Source: Marinobacter salexigens (GTDB lineage Bacteria; Pseudomonadota; Gammaproteobacteria; Pseudomonadales; Oleiphilaceae). From it: a stretch of 64,000 nt of DNA. A program made the translations under genes and the position numbers. Under the pieces are notes generated by a model, which made no database searches, was not told the DNA's origin, and worked only from the letters and a program-made list of their open reading frames with translations. The DNA lies in contig NZ_NIHC01000004.1 of NCBI RefSeq assembly GCF_002806945.1, forward strand, positions 186,001 through 250,000, in the 5' to 3' direction. Shown here piece by piece: positions 54,092 through 63,935 of this stretch; the first letter of the stretch is position 1; every line of letters begins with the position of its first letter.

Positions 54092-55156
54092 ATGTCCCGC
54101 AAAACCGCTACCGGAAAGCCCGCCAAACCACGGGTTAAAAAATCGGTGTCTCGCCCGGCAAGCGAAATCGAGGCCGGGCCAGCTGGCCCGGGTCGAGACG
54201 CAATACAGCAGGGGGTTGTGTGGGTGACGGTTGACGAGGATAACCATGGGCAGCGGCTGGATAATTTTTTGTTGGCCCAGCTTCGAGGCGTGCCCAGAAG
54301 CATCGTGTATCGCATTGTGCGTAAAGGCGAAGTGCGGGTTAACAAGGGTAGGGTTAAGCCAGATACTCGCCTGGCAACAGGCGATCAGGTGCGCATCCCA
54401 CCGGTAATCCGTAAGGAGAAAACCCCTCAGACTGCACCTGGTAGTCGTGTCCAGGGTGTTGTGGAGGCAGCCGTAGTATTTGAAAACGAACAGATGTTGG
54501 TGGTTAACAAGCCTTCTGGTATTGCAGTGCACGGTGGCAGTGGTCTCAATTTCGGGTTGATTGAAGTGTTGCGTTCAGCGCGCCCGGACGCAAGGTTTCT
54601 TGAGCTGGTCCATCGGTTGGACAGGGATACCTCTGGCTTGGTTATGGTGGCAAAGAAGCGGTCCGCTTTGCGTTACCTGCAGGATGAGCTCCGGCAAAGG
54701 CGTATTCGTAAGTATTACCATGCTCTGGTGGCCGGAGACTGGCCAGATAAGCTGGGCCGGGTTCACGAGCCATTGCTGCGCTATGAAATGTCTAATGGCG
54801 AGCGCAGGGTGCGGGTGGATGAGGCTGGAAAACCTTCCCTGACAACCTTCCGCTGCCTGATGCGCTACAAAGGCTACAGTCTGGTGGAGGCTTCTCCGGT
54901 TACGGGTCGAACCCACCAGATTCGTGTGCACAGTCTGTGTGCCGGTCATCCGATAGCCGGGGATGACAAGTATATGGATGATGGAAGTCTCAAGGCTTTC
55001 CGGGCTGCTGGCGGCCAGCGGTTAATGCTGCACGCCCGGGCTCTCGAGCTTGCCTTGCCTGTTACAGGGGAGGCGGTTCGATTTGAGGCTCCCTACGATG
55101 AAGCGTTCAGTTACGTACTAGCTCGGCTTGAAGTACGTGCAGCGGGAGAGAATTAA
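54092..55156 (+). CDS. rluC: 23S rRNA pseudouridine synthase RluC
   Basis: This 354-aa enzyme isomerises uridines in 23S rRNA (955, 2504 and 2580 in E. coli). A Lys-rich N-terminus precedes an S4 RNA-binding domain (about 50-110; RLDNFLLAQLRGVPRSIVYR) and the catalytic domain with HRLDRDTSGLVMVAK carrying the catalytic Asp. It is divergent from rne, as in E. coli. AAAGGA precedes the ATG. The following HAD gene overlaps its stop. Confidence 0.94.
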   Translation: MSRKTATGKPAKPRVKKSVSRPASEIEAGPAGPGRDAIQQGVVWVTVDEDNHGQRLDNFLLAQLRGVPRSIVYRIVRKGEVRVNKGRVKPDTRLATGDQVRIPPVIRKEKTPQTAPGSRVQGVVEAAVVFENEQMLVVNKPSGIAVHGGSGLNFGLIEVLRSARPDARFLELVHRLDRDTSGLVMVAKKRSALRYLQDELRQRRIRKYYHALVAGDWPDKLGRVHEPLLRYEMSNGERRVRVDEAGKPSLTTFRCLMRYKGYSLVEASPVTGRTHQIRVHSLCAGHPIAGDDKYMDDGSLKAFRAAGGQRLMLHARALELALPVTGEAVRFEAPYDEAFSYVLARLEVRAAGEN

Positions 55157-55803
55157 TGGATGTTAAAGCAGTGATTTTTGATTGGGACGGGACCCTGGTG
55201 GATTCCGTAGAGCATATCGCGGAAAGTCTGCACCAGGCTGCAACCGATCTGGGTTATCCGGCGCTGGAGAGGGAAGCTTACCGTGACATCATTGGTCTGG
55301 GAATGGTTGAAGCTCTTGGAAAGTTGTACCCGGGTCTTTCTCACGAAGAAATAACCACCATAAGGGAGGGGTATGCTAATTATTTCTTCCGTAAAATAAC
55401 AACGCCTCAGAATCTGTTTGAAGGTATGGGGGATGTTGTGCTGGATCTTCAAAGTTCCGGTCGTGGGTGTTCAGTGGCAACCGGTAAGAGTCGCAAAGGA
55501 CTGGATCCGGCGCTGGTTTCCAGTGGGCTGGGGCCATATTTTGATACTACTCGCTGTGCGGACGAAACCCGTTCCAAGCCAGATCCCCGCATGCTCGAAG
55601 AGATCCTTCATTTTTACGGGATTAAGCCGTCCGAAGCTGTGATGATCGGAGACACCCGCTACGATCTCGAAATGGCCCAGCGTATTGGGATGCCTTCAAT
55701 TGGGGTTGAGTGGGGCGTGCACAAACGTGATGTGCTTGGTAACTATGCGCCTCACGCCATCGTCGATACTGTGGCGGATCTTCGCGATGTGCTCGGTTTG
55801 TGA
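55156..55803 (+). CDS. HAD-superfamily hydrolase, Gph/PGP-like
   Basis: This 215-aa phosphatase has HAD motif I FDWDGTLVDS, motif II SVATGKSRKG, and motifs III-IV PDPRMLEE and MIGDTRYDLEMAQ. A cap domain occupies about 18-80. It resembles phosphoglycolate phosphatases; the substrate is not defined. Its ATG overlaps the TAA of rluC (TAATG), so the genes are coupled. Confidence 0.92.
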   Translation: MDVKAVIFDWDGTLVDSVEHIAESLHQAATDLGYPALEREAYRDIIGLGMVEALGKLYPGLSHEEITTIREGYANYFFRKITTPQNLFEGMGDVVLDLQSSGRGCSVATGKSRKGLDPALVSSGLGPYFDTTRCADETRSKPDPRMLEEILHFYGIKPSEAVMIGDTRYDLEMAQRIGMPSIGVEWGVHKRDVLGNYAPHAIVDTVADLRDVLGL

Positions 55804-55842
55804 GCAAGCTTTTTGTAAAACCATTTCTGACAGGAAAACTGC

Positions 55843-56868
55843 ATGAGTGACTGGGATTCCGATAAAACTCCGGAATGGGGTGACAAGCCTGTTGAATCAG
55901 GTTCCAAGCGAAGCAAGCCGCGGCTGCCGCCGGAGTCTGGACGTGATTGGCGGTTGATTGAAAAACTGGTGATGTCTCTGCAGTCTGAACAGCGCCGTAG
56001 CCGCCGCTGGGGTATTTTTTTCAAGTTGCTCACGTTTGCTTATCTGTTTGCCTTGCTGGCGATCGTATGGTCGCCGTTCGGTGACAGTTTTGAGGCAACA
56101 ACGGGCAAGCACACAGCAGTTGTTGAAATTAATGGGCCAATCTCTGCGGATGAGCTTGCCAGTGCCGATAATATTGTCGGCTCCTTGCGCTCTGCCTTTG
56201 AGCAGGAGAACGCCGTGGCAGTGATCTTGCGTATCAACAGCCCCGGAGGGAGTCCGGTTCAGTCCGGTTATGTGTACGATGAAATAAAACGGCTGCGAGA
56301 AGAGTATCCGCAAAAGAAAGTCTATGCTGTCATTTCAGATATTGGAGCCTCCGGGGCATACTACATCGCAGCTGCCGCTGATGAGATCTACGCAAACCGC
56401 GCCAGCCTGGTCGGGTCCATTGGTGTTGTAGCCGGCGGTTTCGGGTTTACAGGCACCATGGACAAGTTGGGGGTTGAGCGCAGGCTTTATACCGCTGGTG
56501 ATAACAAAGCGTTTCTGGATCCTTTTTCCCCTGAGCAAGAGCGGGAAGTGGAGTTCTGGCAAGGCGTGCTTGAGAGCACTCATCAGCAGTTTATAGAGGC
56601 TGTCATGAAGGGACGCGGTGATCGACTGGCCGATGATGAGCGACTGTTCAGTGGTCTGGTTTGGAGCGGTGAGCAGGCTCTGGAGCTTGGGTTGATCGAC
56701 GGGTTGGGCAGTACCTCCCATGTTGCCCGGCAAATTGTCGGCCAGGAAGATCTGATCGATTACAGTCGTCGCAAAGGGCCGCTGAGGGATCTTGTTGATC
56801 AGCTCGGCGTGTCATTTGGTCGCGGTGTCGCCGGGCAGCTTGTCGAGTCCCGTCTGGAGCTGCGATAA
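55843..56868 (+). CDS. sppA: S49 signal peptide peptidase, short SppA type
   Basis: This 341-aa membrane protease has a cytoplasmic N-terminus, one membrane helix (about 63-82) and a periplasmic S49 domain. RINSPGGSPVQSG forms the oxyanion region, SLVGSIGVVAGG contains the catalytic Ser (about 193), and the Lys of the dyad should be in TAGDNKAFLDPFSP. It has one S49 domain, the ~36-kDa type, not the long E. coli SppA. It probably cleaves leftover signal peptides. AGGAAAA precedes the ATG. Confidence 0.92.
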   Translation: MSDWDSDKTPEWGDKPVESGSKRSKPRLPPESGRDWRLIEKLVMSLQSEQRRSRRWGIFFKLLTFAYLFALLAIVWSPFGDSFEATTGKHTAVVEINGPISADELASADNIVGSLRSAFEQENAVAVILRINSPGGSPVQSGYVYDEIKRLREEYPQKKVYAVISDIGASGAYYIAAAADEIYANRASLVGSIGVVAGGFGFTGTMDKLGVERRLYTAGDNKAFLDPFSPEQEREVEFWQGVLESTHQQFIEAVMKGRGDRLADDERLFSGLVWSGEQALELGLIDGLGSTSHVARQIVGQEDLIDYSRRKGPLRDLVDQLGVSFGRGVAGQLVESRLELR

Positions 56869-56892
56869 GCATTCCGGGGAGATAGAAAGCCG

Positions 56893-57489
56893 CTAAGGTT
56901 CCAGTAGTGGGTTTCTGCCCCAGCTTGTCAGCATGTTGTTAAGGGCAATCAAGGGCAGGCCGATCAGGCTGTTAGGGTCTCGGCCTTGCAGTTCCCGGAA
57001 AAGAGTAATGCCCAGGCCTTCCATTTTGAAGCTGCCAGCGCAGTCGTAGGGTTCTTCCTTGTGCAGGTATGCCTCGATTTCCCGGGTATTCAGGTTGCGG
57101 AAGTGCACGATAAACAGTTCGCAGCAGGTTTGCATTTCTCCTGAGTCTGCATCGAGAAGGGTGAGCCCGGTGTGGAAGTTGACGCTGCTGTTGCTGCTTT
57201 GCTCAAGCTGCCGGAAGGCTTTTGAATAAGTTTCGGGTTTGCTTAGCAAGGTTCCGTCGGGCAGGGTGGCAACTTGGTCTGAGCCGATGATCCAATGGTT
57301 CGGGTATGCGGGCGCTAGCGCTTTGGCTTTGCTTTCTGCCAGGCGAATGGCCAGCTCCTCAGGCCTCTCTCCTGCTATGGGGGATTCATCAATATCGGGG
57401 CTGGCGCTGGTAAAAGCCAGGCCGAGCCTGGACAAAAGCGCCCTGCGATAGGGGGATGAGGACGCCAGTAGCAAACGTTTTTGGGGCAT
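56893..57489 (-). CDS. Maf-family nucleotide pyrophosphatase (YceF type)
   Basis: This 198-aa protein matches Maf: LLLASSSPYRRALLSRLGL, DESPIAGERPEELAIRLAESKA, HWIIGSDQVATLPD and a late YDCAGSFKMEGLGI. The YceF subgroup hydrolyses m7GTP and similar modified nucleotides, which fits its location beside yceD-rpmF-plsX as in E. coli. It is divergent from yceD. Confidence 0.93.
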   Translation of the reverse strand: MPQKRLLLASSSPYRRALLSRLGLAFTSASPDIDESPIAGERPEELAIRLAESKAKALAPAYPNHWIIGSDQVATLPDGTLLSKPETYSKAFRQLEQSSNSSVNFHTGLTLLDADSGEMQTCCELFIVHFRNLNTREIEAYLHKEEPYDCAGSFKMEGLGITLFRELQGRDPNSLIGLPLIALNNMLTSWGRNPLLEP

Positions 57490-57626
57490 GTAAGGGCGCT
57501 CCTTCGATATTGTTGGTAATTTTTTGTGCGCGTATCGTAGAATACACCTACGAAAACCGGAAGCCTCCGGTAAAAGCCGACGAAGTCTTTGACAGAAGCG
57601 AGCTTCGCCCCTAGAATTGCGCGCCT

Positions 57627-58181
57627 ATGTCTAATGCGTCGAGTGCCGAATTACCTAAAATAGTCGACCCTTACAAGTTGGCGGAGCACAACAGCGTGCT
57701 GGAAGGGCAAATCCCTCTCAGTGCATTGCCGCGTTTCCGTGAAGCCGTTTTGGGATTTGATGAAGGAGCTGTCTGTCGCGTAAAGCTTTCCTTTTACAAG
57801 GATAGTGAGCGCCGCCGCATTGTCTCTGGCGAGCTGGAAGCTCCGGTAAATCTGGAGTGCCAGCGTTGCATGGGGGCCATGAAGTCTGTGTTGGTTTCTC
57901 AGTTTTTGCTGGGCCTCGTAACCAGTGACGATCAGGCGCAGGGGTTGCCAAAAGACCTTGAGCCATTTTTGACTGATGATTTCAGCGCGGATCTGTGGTC
58001 GATGACAGAGGATGAGTTGCTCTTGGTTTTGGCTCCGTATCCCCTTCATGAGCGGGGCGAATGTCCGGCCAGTGAGGATCTTAAAGCCTATGAGCCAGAC
58101 AGCTCTTCTGAAAAACCAGAGAAGAAGCCGGGCGACAACCCGTTCAGTGTGCTGGCAGGGCTCAAGAACACAAAGCATTAA
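57627..58181 (+). CDS. yceD: YceD family (DUF177) large-ribosome accumulation protein
   Basis: This 184-aa protein has the DUF177 core: ELEAPVNLECQRCMGAM, an acidic middle and ELLLVLAPYPLHERGECPASEDL with two further cysteines. E. coli YceD affects 23S rRNA levels and lies just upstream of rpmF, as here. The C-terminus ends with a conserved NPFSVLAGLK. It starts an operon with rpmF, plsX and the fab genes. Confidence 0.94.
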   Translation: MSNASSAELPKIVDPYKLAEHNSVLEGQIPLSALPRFREAVLGFDEGAVCRVKLSFYKDSERRRIVSGELEAPVNLECQRCMGAMKSVLVSQFLLGLVTSDDQAQGLPKDLEPFLTDDFSADLWSMTEDELLLVLAPYPLHERGECPASEDLKAYEPDSSSEKPEKKPGDNPFSVLAGLKNTKH

Positions 58182-58285
58182 TCAGGGCGTGGGCGTCCTT
58201 ATGGGAGCCGGCGCAATTTAACGAAAGCACGTTATTCGTAACCCAGCTCAAGCAAAGTTTACGTTAACAGGTCAGGAGTAGAACC

Positions 58286-58465
58286 ATGGCTGTACAGAAG
58301 AACCGCAAGACTCGTTCCAAGCGTGGCATGCGCCGTGCCCACGATGCTCTCAGTGCTACAACTCTGAGCACAGATTCAACAACTGGCGAGGTTCATCGTC
58401 GCCACCACGTATCCCCAGACGGATTCTACCGTGGTAAGCAGGTAATCGAAGCTAACGACGAGTAA
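58286..58465 (+). CDS. rpmF: 50S ribosomal protein L32
   Basis: This 59-aa ribosomal protein reads [20 protein letters not shown] at its start and has the central [14 protein letters not shown]. It lacks the zinc cysteines found in some L32 proteins, like E. coli L32. AGGAGT precedes the ATG. It is the second gene of the yceD operon. Confidence 0.97.
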   Translation: MAVQKNRKTRSKRGMRRAHDALSATTLSTDSTTGEVHRRHHVSPDGFYRGKQVIEANDE

Positions 58466-58508
58466 TTTCGTTGTATAACCGCGCAAACCTCAATCGAGTG
58501 GGTAAGCG

Positions 58509-59510
58509 GTGAGCCCGGTTACCATAGCGATTGATGCTATGAGTGGCGATCGCGGCCCTGCAGTGGTAGTTGCTGCGGCCCTCGAAGCACTGCGTGAAAA
58601 CAAAGCCTTGAGTTTTATTCTGGTGGGAATCCGGAGTGAGCTTGAGGCTTTGTTGCATGAGGATCACCCACGAATCCGCATTGTTGAGGCTGCGGATGTT
58701 GTGCGCATGAATGAGCGTCCCTCTCATGTGCTGCGACGAAAAAAAAACTCGTCGATGGCGATTGCTCTTGGTCTGGTTCGTGATGGCGAAGCCCAGGGGT
58801 GTGTCAGTGCGGGTAATACTGGTGCCTTGATGGCGTTTGGTCGCTCTATTATTCGTATGTATCCGGGTATTGAGCGACCTGCAATCGCTAAACTTATCCC
58901 TTCACTTCGGGGGCGCTGCCATGTTCTGGATCTTGGCGCCAACGTAGACTCCAGCGCTGAAAACCTTTACCAGTACGCTCTGATGGGCTCTCTTATGGCG
59001 TCAGCCATCTGTCGTCAGAGCGAGCCGCGCGTGGCCTTGCTGAACGTGGGCGAAGAGGAAATAAAGGGCAACGAGCAGGTTCGGCTGGCCTCTCACATGC
59101 TTGCACAGTGCGACTCCATTAATTATATCGGCTATGTGGAAGGCAGTGATTTGTTCCGCGATGTTGCCGATGTGGTGGTTTGCGATGGTTTTGTGGGCAA
59201 TATTGCGCTGAAAACCGGTGAGGGTGTTGCAGGGTTGCTGATTGAGCTTCTTGAGCAGGCATTCACCCGGACTCTATATGGTCGCTTTGTGGGCTTTCTT
59301 GCCCGGCCCATTCTGGGGCGGCTTCTTCTGCTGATGGATCCGTCCCGTCACAATGGCGCCAGTCTTCTTGGGCTTCAGGGCGTGGTCATTAAAAGTCACG
59401 GCAATGCCAATGAGCGCGCTATGCTGGCTGCTATTCGCCAAGCTGTTCGTGAGGTTGAGCTGGACGTGCCGATGCGTATCAATGAGCGCCTGGACGATCT
59501 GATGCTTTGA
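58509..59510 (+). CDS. plsX: Phosphate acyltransferase PlsX
   Basis: This 333-aa peripheral membrane enzyme converts acyl-ACP to acyl-phosphate at the start of phospholipid synthesis. Conserved regions are IAIDAMSGDRGP at the N-terminus, GCVSAGNTGALMAFG, ALLNVGEEEIKGNEQV and VCDGFVGNIALKTGEG. It starts at GTG, 43 bp after rpmF, in the standard fab cluster order. Confidence 0.95.
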   Translation: MSPVTIAIDAMSGDRGPAVVVAAALEALRENKALSFILVGIRSELEALLHEDHPRIRIVEAADVVRMNERPSHVLRRKKNSSMAIALGLVRDGEAQGCVSAGNTGALMAFGRSIIRMYPGIERPAIAKLIPSLRGRCHVLDLGANVDSSAENLYQYALMGSLMASAICRQSEPRVALLNVGEEEIKGNEQVRLASHMLAQCDSINYIGYVEGSDLFRDVADVVVCDGFVGNIALKTGEGVAGLLIELLEQAFTRTLYGRFVGFLARPILGRLLLLMDPSRHNGASLLGLQGVVIKSHGNANERAMLAAIRQAVREVELDVPMRINERLDDLML

Positions 59511-59636
59511 TCATCTGATCTTTTGCCTTTAGATATTCAACAGACTTCAAATTATTTGGCTTGCTCGCGCTAAATTACTTCAGCTTGTACTATTGGCTAA
59601 TCTCCTGAAACCCTTAATGACGATAAGATCCCGCTT

Positions 59637-60575
59637 ATGAAATCAGCATTTATTTTTCCCGGACAGGGTTCCCAATCGGTTGGCATGCTTGCGGCTGCCG
59701 CCGAAACTTGGCCCATGATCAATAAAACCTTTGCCGAGGCCAGCAATGTGCTTGGCTATGACCTATGGCACCTGTGTCAGAAAGGACCGGCAGAAGAACT
59801 TAATCAAACCATGATTACCCAGCCTGCAATGCTGACAGCAAGCATCGCCCTGTGGCGGGAGTGGTGTGTGGCCGGCGGGCCGCGGCCCGATTTTCTGGCG
59901 GGTCATAGCCTGGGTGAGTACAGTGCGCTTGTTGCTGCTGAAAGCCTCGACTTTGTAGAGGCCGTTAAGTTGGTGCGCCTGCGCGGCGAGCTGATGCAAG
60001 AGGCGGTTCCTGCTGGTGAAGGCAAAATGGCGGCAATTCTTGGTTTGGAAGACACTGATGTTGTCGCAGCCTGCGAAGAGGCGGCTAACGGCGATGTCGT
60101 GGCTGCTGTAAATTTCAATGCTCCCGGCCAGGTAGTTATTGCCGGTTCAGTTGCAGCGGTTGATCGCGCGATTGAGGCCTGTAAAGCCAGAGGTGCCCGT
60201 AAAGCCATGCCTCTGCCGGTTAGTGTTCCTTCCCACTGTGCACTGATGAAGGGCGCGGCGGCAGAACTGGCTGAAGCTCTGGATGAAGTACGCTTTAACG
60301 ATGCTGTCGTCCCGGTTATACAGAATGTTAACGCTGCAGCGGAGACAGATTCGGCTACACTGAAGGCAAATCTTCTCAAGCAGCTATACTCACCGGTGTA
60401 TTGGGCGGATTCAGTTCGCACTTTGGTGAGTAGTGAGGTTAGTGTTGCTGTTGAGTGCGGTACTGGCAAAGTGCTTGCCGGATTGGCTAAGCGAATTGAT
60501 CGGGGGCTTGCTGTTCATGGCATCGAAGACCCCGAGGCATTGGCTGCTGCACTTGCGGCATTTGAACCGTCTTGA
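59637..60575 (+). CDS. fabD: Malonyl-CoA:ACP transacylase
   Basis: This 312-aa enzyme loads malonate onto acyl carrier protein. It has FIFPGQGSQSVGM at the N-terminus, the active-site GHSLGEYSAL (Ser91) and the catalytic His in VSVPSHCALM (about 201). fabH is missing between plsX and fabD, so it must be elsewhere. The 126-bp gap before it may hold a promoter, but I found no clear hexamers. Confidence 0.96.
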   Translation: MKSAFIFPGQGSQSVGMLAAAAETWPMINKTFAEASNVLGYDLWHLCQKGPAEELNQTMITQPAMLTASIALWREWCVAGGPRPDFLAGHSLGEYSALVAAESLDFVEAVKLVRLRGELMQEAVPAGEGKMAAILGLEDTDVVAACEEAANGDVVAAVNFNAPGQVVIAGSVAAVDRAIEACKARGARKAMPLPVSVPSHCALMKGAAAELAEALDEVRFNDAVVPVIQNVNAAAETDSATLKANLLKQLYSPVYWADSVRTLVSSEVSVAVECGTGKVLAGLAKRIDRGLAVHGIEDPEALAAALAAFEPS

Positions 60576-60592
60576 TGTAAAGGGAGTTGTGC

Positions 60593-61336
60593 ATGTCTCT
60601 GGAAGGTAAAACAGCGCTGGTAACTGGTGCTACCCGTGGAATCGGAAAAGCTATCGCTCTGGCACTCGCAAAGCAGGGTGTAGAGGTTGTAGGTACAGCC
60701 ACAACCGCAGAGGGGGCGGCAACCATTACCGGTAATCTCCAGGCGGCGGATGCAAACGGCTATGGCATAGTGATGAATGTGGCCGATGCTGAAAGCATCG
60801 AAGCTGGACTTAAAGAGATAGCCAGTAAATCTTCTGCGCCTCTGATTCTTGTTAATAATGCTGGCATAACCCGTGATAATCTGCTGATGCGGTTGAAAGA
60901 TGATGATTGGGCGGCAGTTCTCGAAACCAATCTCTCAAGCGTGTACCGTACCACTAAAGCTGTGTTACGCGGCATGGCCAAGGCTCGCTGGGGGCGCGTT
61001 ATTAACGTGAGTTCTGTGGTGGCCAGTATGGGCAATGCCGGCCAGGCGAATTATTGTGCAGCAAAGGCTGGTGTTGAGGGGTTTACCCGTAGCCTGGCCA
61101 AAGAGATGTCGAATCGCGGTATCACAGCGAATTGTGTGGCGCCCGGATTTATCGACACAGATATGACGAAAAAACTGGACGACAAGCAGCGTGAAGCTAT
61201 GCTGGAAATCATACCCGCGGGTCGTTTGGGGGAGCCGGAAGAGGTGGCAGCGCTTGTTGCTTTCCTGGCATCGGATGTTGCCGGTTACGTGACAGGGGAA
61301 ACCATTCATGTGAACGGCGGAATGTACATGGGATAA
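60593..61336 (+). CDS. fabG: 3-oxoacyl-ACP reductase
   Basis: This 247-aa NADPH-dependent reductase is an SDR protein. It shows the dinucleotide motif TGATRGIG, NNAGITRDN, catalytic Ser near SSVVASMG and YCAAKAG with catalytic Tyr (about 155) and Lys. I chose the ATG at 60593 with AGGGAG 7 nt upstream. It follows fabD by 17 bp. Confidence 0.97.
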   Translation: MSLEGKTALVTGATRGIGKAIALALAKQGVEVVGTATTAEGAATITGNLQAADANGYGIVMNVADAESIEAGLKEIASKSSAPLILVNNAGITRDNLLMRLKDDDWAAVLETNLSSVYRTTKAVLRGMAKARWGRVINVSSVVASMGNAGQANYCAAKAGVEGFTRSLAKEMSNRGITANCVAPGFIDTDMTKKLDDKQREAMLEIIPAGRLGEPEEVAALVAFLASDVAGYVTGETIHVNGGMYMG

Positions 61337-61473
61337 GCTCCATTTCAGGAGCTCATGCGCAACTCATTGTCGCGCAACATGTTTGACCGGATCCCTGCTT
61401 GTTTGCAGGTGGGGTTTACACTAAACTGGCAGCACTTGAGTTGCTTGGTAGATACACAATAAGTGAGGACATT

Positions 61474-61707
61474 ATGAGTACAGTTGAAGAGCGCGTTAAG
61501 AAGATCGTTTGTGAACAGTTGGGCGTTAAAGAGTCCGAGGTTCAGAACTCATCTTCGTTTGTAGAGGATCTTGGCGCTGACTCACTGGACACCGTTGAGC
61601 TGGTGATGGCACTGGAAGAGGAATTTGAAACTGAAATTCCTGATGAAGAAGCCGAGAAGCTGGCCAGTGTTCAGGACGCGATCGACTACATTGTCGCGCA
61701 TACCTGA
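61474..61707 (+). CDS. acpP: Acyl carrier protein
   Basis: This 77-aa acidic protein carries the phosphopantetheine site GADSLDT (Ser37). The sequence [20 protein letters not shown] and the helix [16 protein letters not shown] are nearly identical to other proteobacterial ACPs. I used the ATG at 61474, which matches the family start. A terminator follows. Confidence 0.98.
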   Translation: MSTVEERVKKIVCEQLGVKESEVQNSSSFVEDLGADSLDTVELVMALEEEFETEIPDEEAEKLASVQDAIDYIVAHT

Positions 61708-61733
61708 TACTCTGCATTGTAGTTAGCCAGGCT

Positions 61734-61772
61734 AAAAGCCGTCCTTGTCATTCAGTGAAGGACGGCTTTTTT
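61734..61772 (+). terminator. Rho-independent terminator after acpP
   Basis: AAAAGCCGTCCTT pairs with AAGGACGGCTTTT around an 11-nt loop and is followed by T residues, 26 bp after the acpP stop. It probably lowers fabF transcription relative to acpP. Confidence 0.92.
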
Positions 61773-61846
61773 ATTGGCTGAAAAAGGCCCGAGCTTCGGG
61801 GACATTCAGTAACACTGACCTATGACATGATCAGGTGAGCGCAGTT

Positions 61847-63094
61847 ATGAGTAAACGACGGGTTGTTATCACTGGTATGGGAATGTTGTCGCCATTGGGA
61901 AACGATGTGGCAACGTCCTGGGAGGCGATTCTGGCCGGGCGCAGCGGAATCGGGATGATCGATCGTTTTGACGCATCCGGGTACAACACCCGCATCGGTG
62001 GTGCAATCAAGGATCTGGATCTGGACTCCTATCTTTCCACCAAGGAAGCCAGAAAGCTTGATGCGTTTATTCATTATGGCCTGATTGCAGCCCAGCAAGC
62101 CGTGGATGACAGTGGGCTCGCCGAATATGGAGCACTGGATCGAGATCGGGTTGGTGTTGCTATCGGCTCCGGTATTGGTGGTCTGGAGTATATCGAAAAG
62201 AGTGTGCTGACTATGGATAAGTCTGGCCCGCGTAAAGTGTCGCCATTCTTTGTTCCGGCATCGGTAATCAACATGATCTCCGGTAACGCAGCCATTCGCT
62301 TCGGATATCGTGGGCCGAATATTGCCATTGTGACCGCCTGCACCACGGGTACTCATAATATCGGCTATGCTGCCCGCACCATTGCCTATGGTGATGCGGA
62401 TGTCATGCTTGCCGGTGGCTCTGAAATGGCAACAACCCGCACGGCTGTTGCAGCCTTCTCGTCCGCTCGGGCGCTTTCAACCCGCAATGATGAACCGGGG
62501 AAAGCCAGCCGCCCCTGGGATAAGGATCGGGATGGCTTTGTGCTCAGCGACGGAGCCGGAGTTGTGGTGATGGAAGAGCTGGAGCATGCCAAAAAGCGTG
62601 GTGCGACTATTTATGGCGAGCTGGTGGGCTTTGGCATGAGTGATGACGCCCATCACATTACAGCGCCGCCAGAGAACGGTGAGGGTGCTGCACGGTCAAT
62701 GCAAAATGCTCTGCGCGACGCGGGCCTGACGCCAGAGGCTGTTGACTACATCAATGCCCATGGAACCTCAACGCAAGTGGGCGATGTCGCAGAAGTGGCT
62801 GCTGCCAAGCGTGTTTTTGGTAGCCACGCCAGCAAGCTGGCCATAAGCAGCACAAAATCCATGACCGGGCATTTGCTCGGGGCCGCCGGTGCCGTTGAGG
62901 CTATTTTTTCGTTGCTTGCCATCCGCGATGGAGTGCTACCGCCAACTATTAACCTGGATAACCCGGATGAAGGCTGCGATCTGGATCTGGTGCCCAACAT
63001 CTGTCGCAAGTCGGATGTTCGCGTGGCCTTGTCCAACTCCTTCGGTTTTGGTGGTACCAACGGCACCCTGATTCTGAGCCGCTACGAAGGCTGA
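61847..63094 (+). CDS. fabF: Beta-ketoacyl-ACP synthase II
   Basis: This 415-aa condensing enzyme elongates fatty acyl chains. The catalytic triad is visible: Cys165 in [12 protein letters not shown], His in [11 protein letters not shown] (about 304) and His in [13 protein letters not shown] (about 341). I chose the ATG at 61847, preceded by AGGTGAG; a GTG lies four codons upstream. It follows the acpP terminator. Confidence 0.97.
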   Translation: MSKRRVVITGMGMLSPLGNDVATSWEAILAGRSGIGMIDRFDASGYNTRIGGAIKDLDLDSYLSTKEARKLDAFIHYGLIAAQQAVDDSGLAEYGALDRDRVGVAIGSGIGGLEYIEKSVLTMDKSGPRKVSPFFVPASVINMISGNAAIRFGYRGPNIAIVTACTTGTHNIGYAARTIAYGDADVMLAGGSEMATTRTAVAAFSSARALSTRNDEPGKASRPWDKDRDGFVLSDGAGVVVMEELEHAKKRGATIYGELVGFGMSDDAHHITAPPENGEGAARSMQNALRDAGLTPEAVDYINAHGTSTQVGDVAEVAAAKRVFGSHASKLAISSTKSMTGHLLGAAGAVEAIFSLLAIRDGVLPPTINLDNPDEGCDLDLVPNICRKSDVRVALSNSFGFGGTNGTLILSRYEG

Positions 63095-63099
63095 GGGAC

Positions 63100-63930
63100 A
63101 TGTTCAACCTGTATTGGGCTGATGAGGGAGGCCTTCCTGCCGGAGACCGGGGTGCTGCATACGGTGACGGCCTGTTCGAAACCATAAGGATGTACGGAGG
63201 GCGGGGAGTGCTTATATCCCGCCACCTTGATCGAATGGCTCGTGATGCGGGCAGGCTGGGCATTCCCATTACGCTGATGGAGCTTCGCAAGGCATGCACT
63301 GCAGCTGTCAGTCGTTACGCCCGCCGTTATGCCACCAAGGAGCGCGACGGTAGCTGGGTGCTCAAGCTTACCCTTACCCGAGGCGAGGGTGGTCGCGGTT
63401 ACCAGCCAAGTGCAGGCATCCGTCCGAACCTGATAGTGTCTGCCAGCCCCATGCCTGCACCACCGGCAAGCTCGGGTGTTGTTGCCGATTTTTCCCGGGT
63501 TCCGCTTACAGTTAACCCACTGCTTACCGGTATTAAATCACTGAACCGTTTGGAGCAGGTTATGGCCGCCAGGGAAATTGAGGGCGAACTCTTTGAAGTT
63601 ATCATGGCTGACAGCACCGGCAATCTGGTTGAAGGTACCCGCACCAACTTGCTTGTCAAAGTGCTTGATGGCTGGGTAACACCGCCCGTCAAGAGTCTGG
63701 CCGTTGCCGGAATACTGCGTCAGTGGCTGCTTGAAAGGCTCCGGGCCAGAGGCGAACCTGTGGTGGAGCGTGCCGTGAGTATTGGGGATGTCATGGGTTC
63801 TGATTGCCGGGGGTTATACCTTCTGAACAGCGTTATCGGTATTGTTCCTGTGGGGCGCCTTGCCGGTCAGGATTTACCTGTAGATAATGGACTTGCGACA
63901 ATCTTTAATCCTCTCGAGCTGCTGGAATAA
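63100..63930 (+). CDS. pabC: Aminodeoxychorismate lyase
   Basis: This 276-aa PLP enzyme of fold type IV releases p-aminobenzoate from aminodeoxychorismate for folate synthesis. It has RGAAYGDGLFETIRM at the N-terminus, the PLP lysine in GIKSLNRLEQVMAA (about 148), and EVIMADSTGNLVEGTRTNL. It begins 5 bp after fabF, the usual order before mltG. Confidence 0.94.
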   Translation: MFNLYWADEGGLPAGDRGAAYGDGLFETIRMYGGRGVLISRHLDRMARDAGRLGIPITLMELRKACTAAVSRYARRYATKERDGSWVLKLTLTRGEGGRGYQPSAGIRPNLIVSASPMPAPPASSGVVADFSRVPLTVNPLLTGIKSLNRLEQVMAAREIEGELFEVIMADSTGNLVEGTRTNLLVKVLDGWVTPPVKSLAVAGILRQWLLERLRARGEPVVERAVSIGDVMGSDCRGLYLLNSVIGIVPVGRLAGQDLPVDNGLATIFNPLELLE

Positions 63931-63935
63931 TTCAT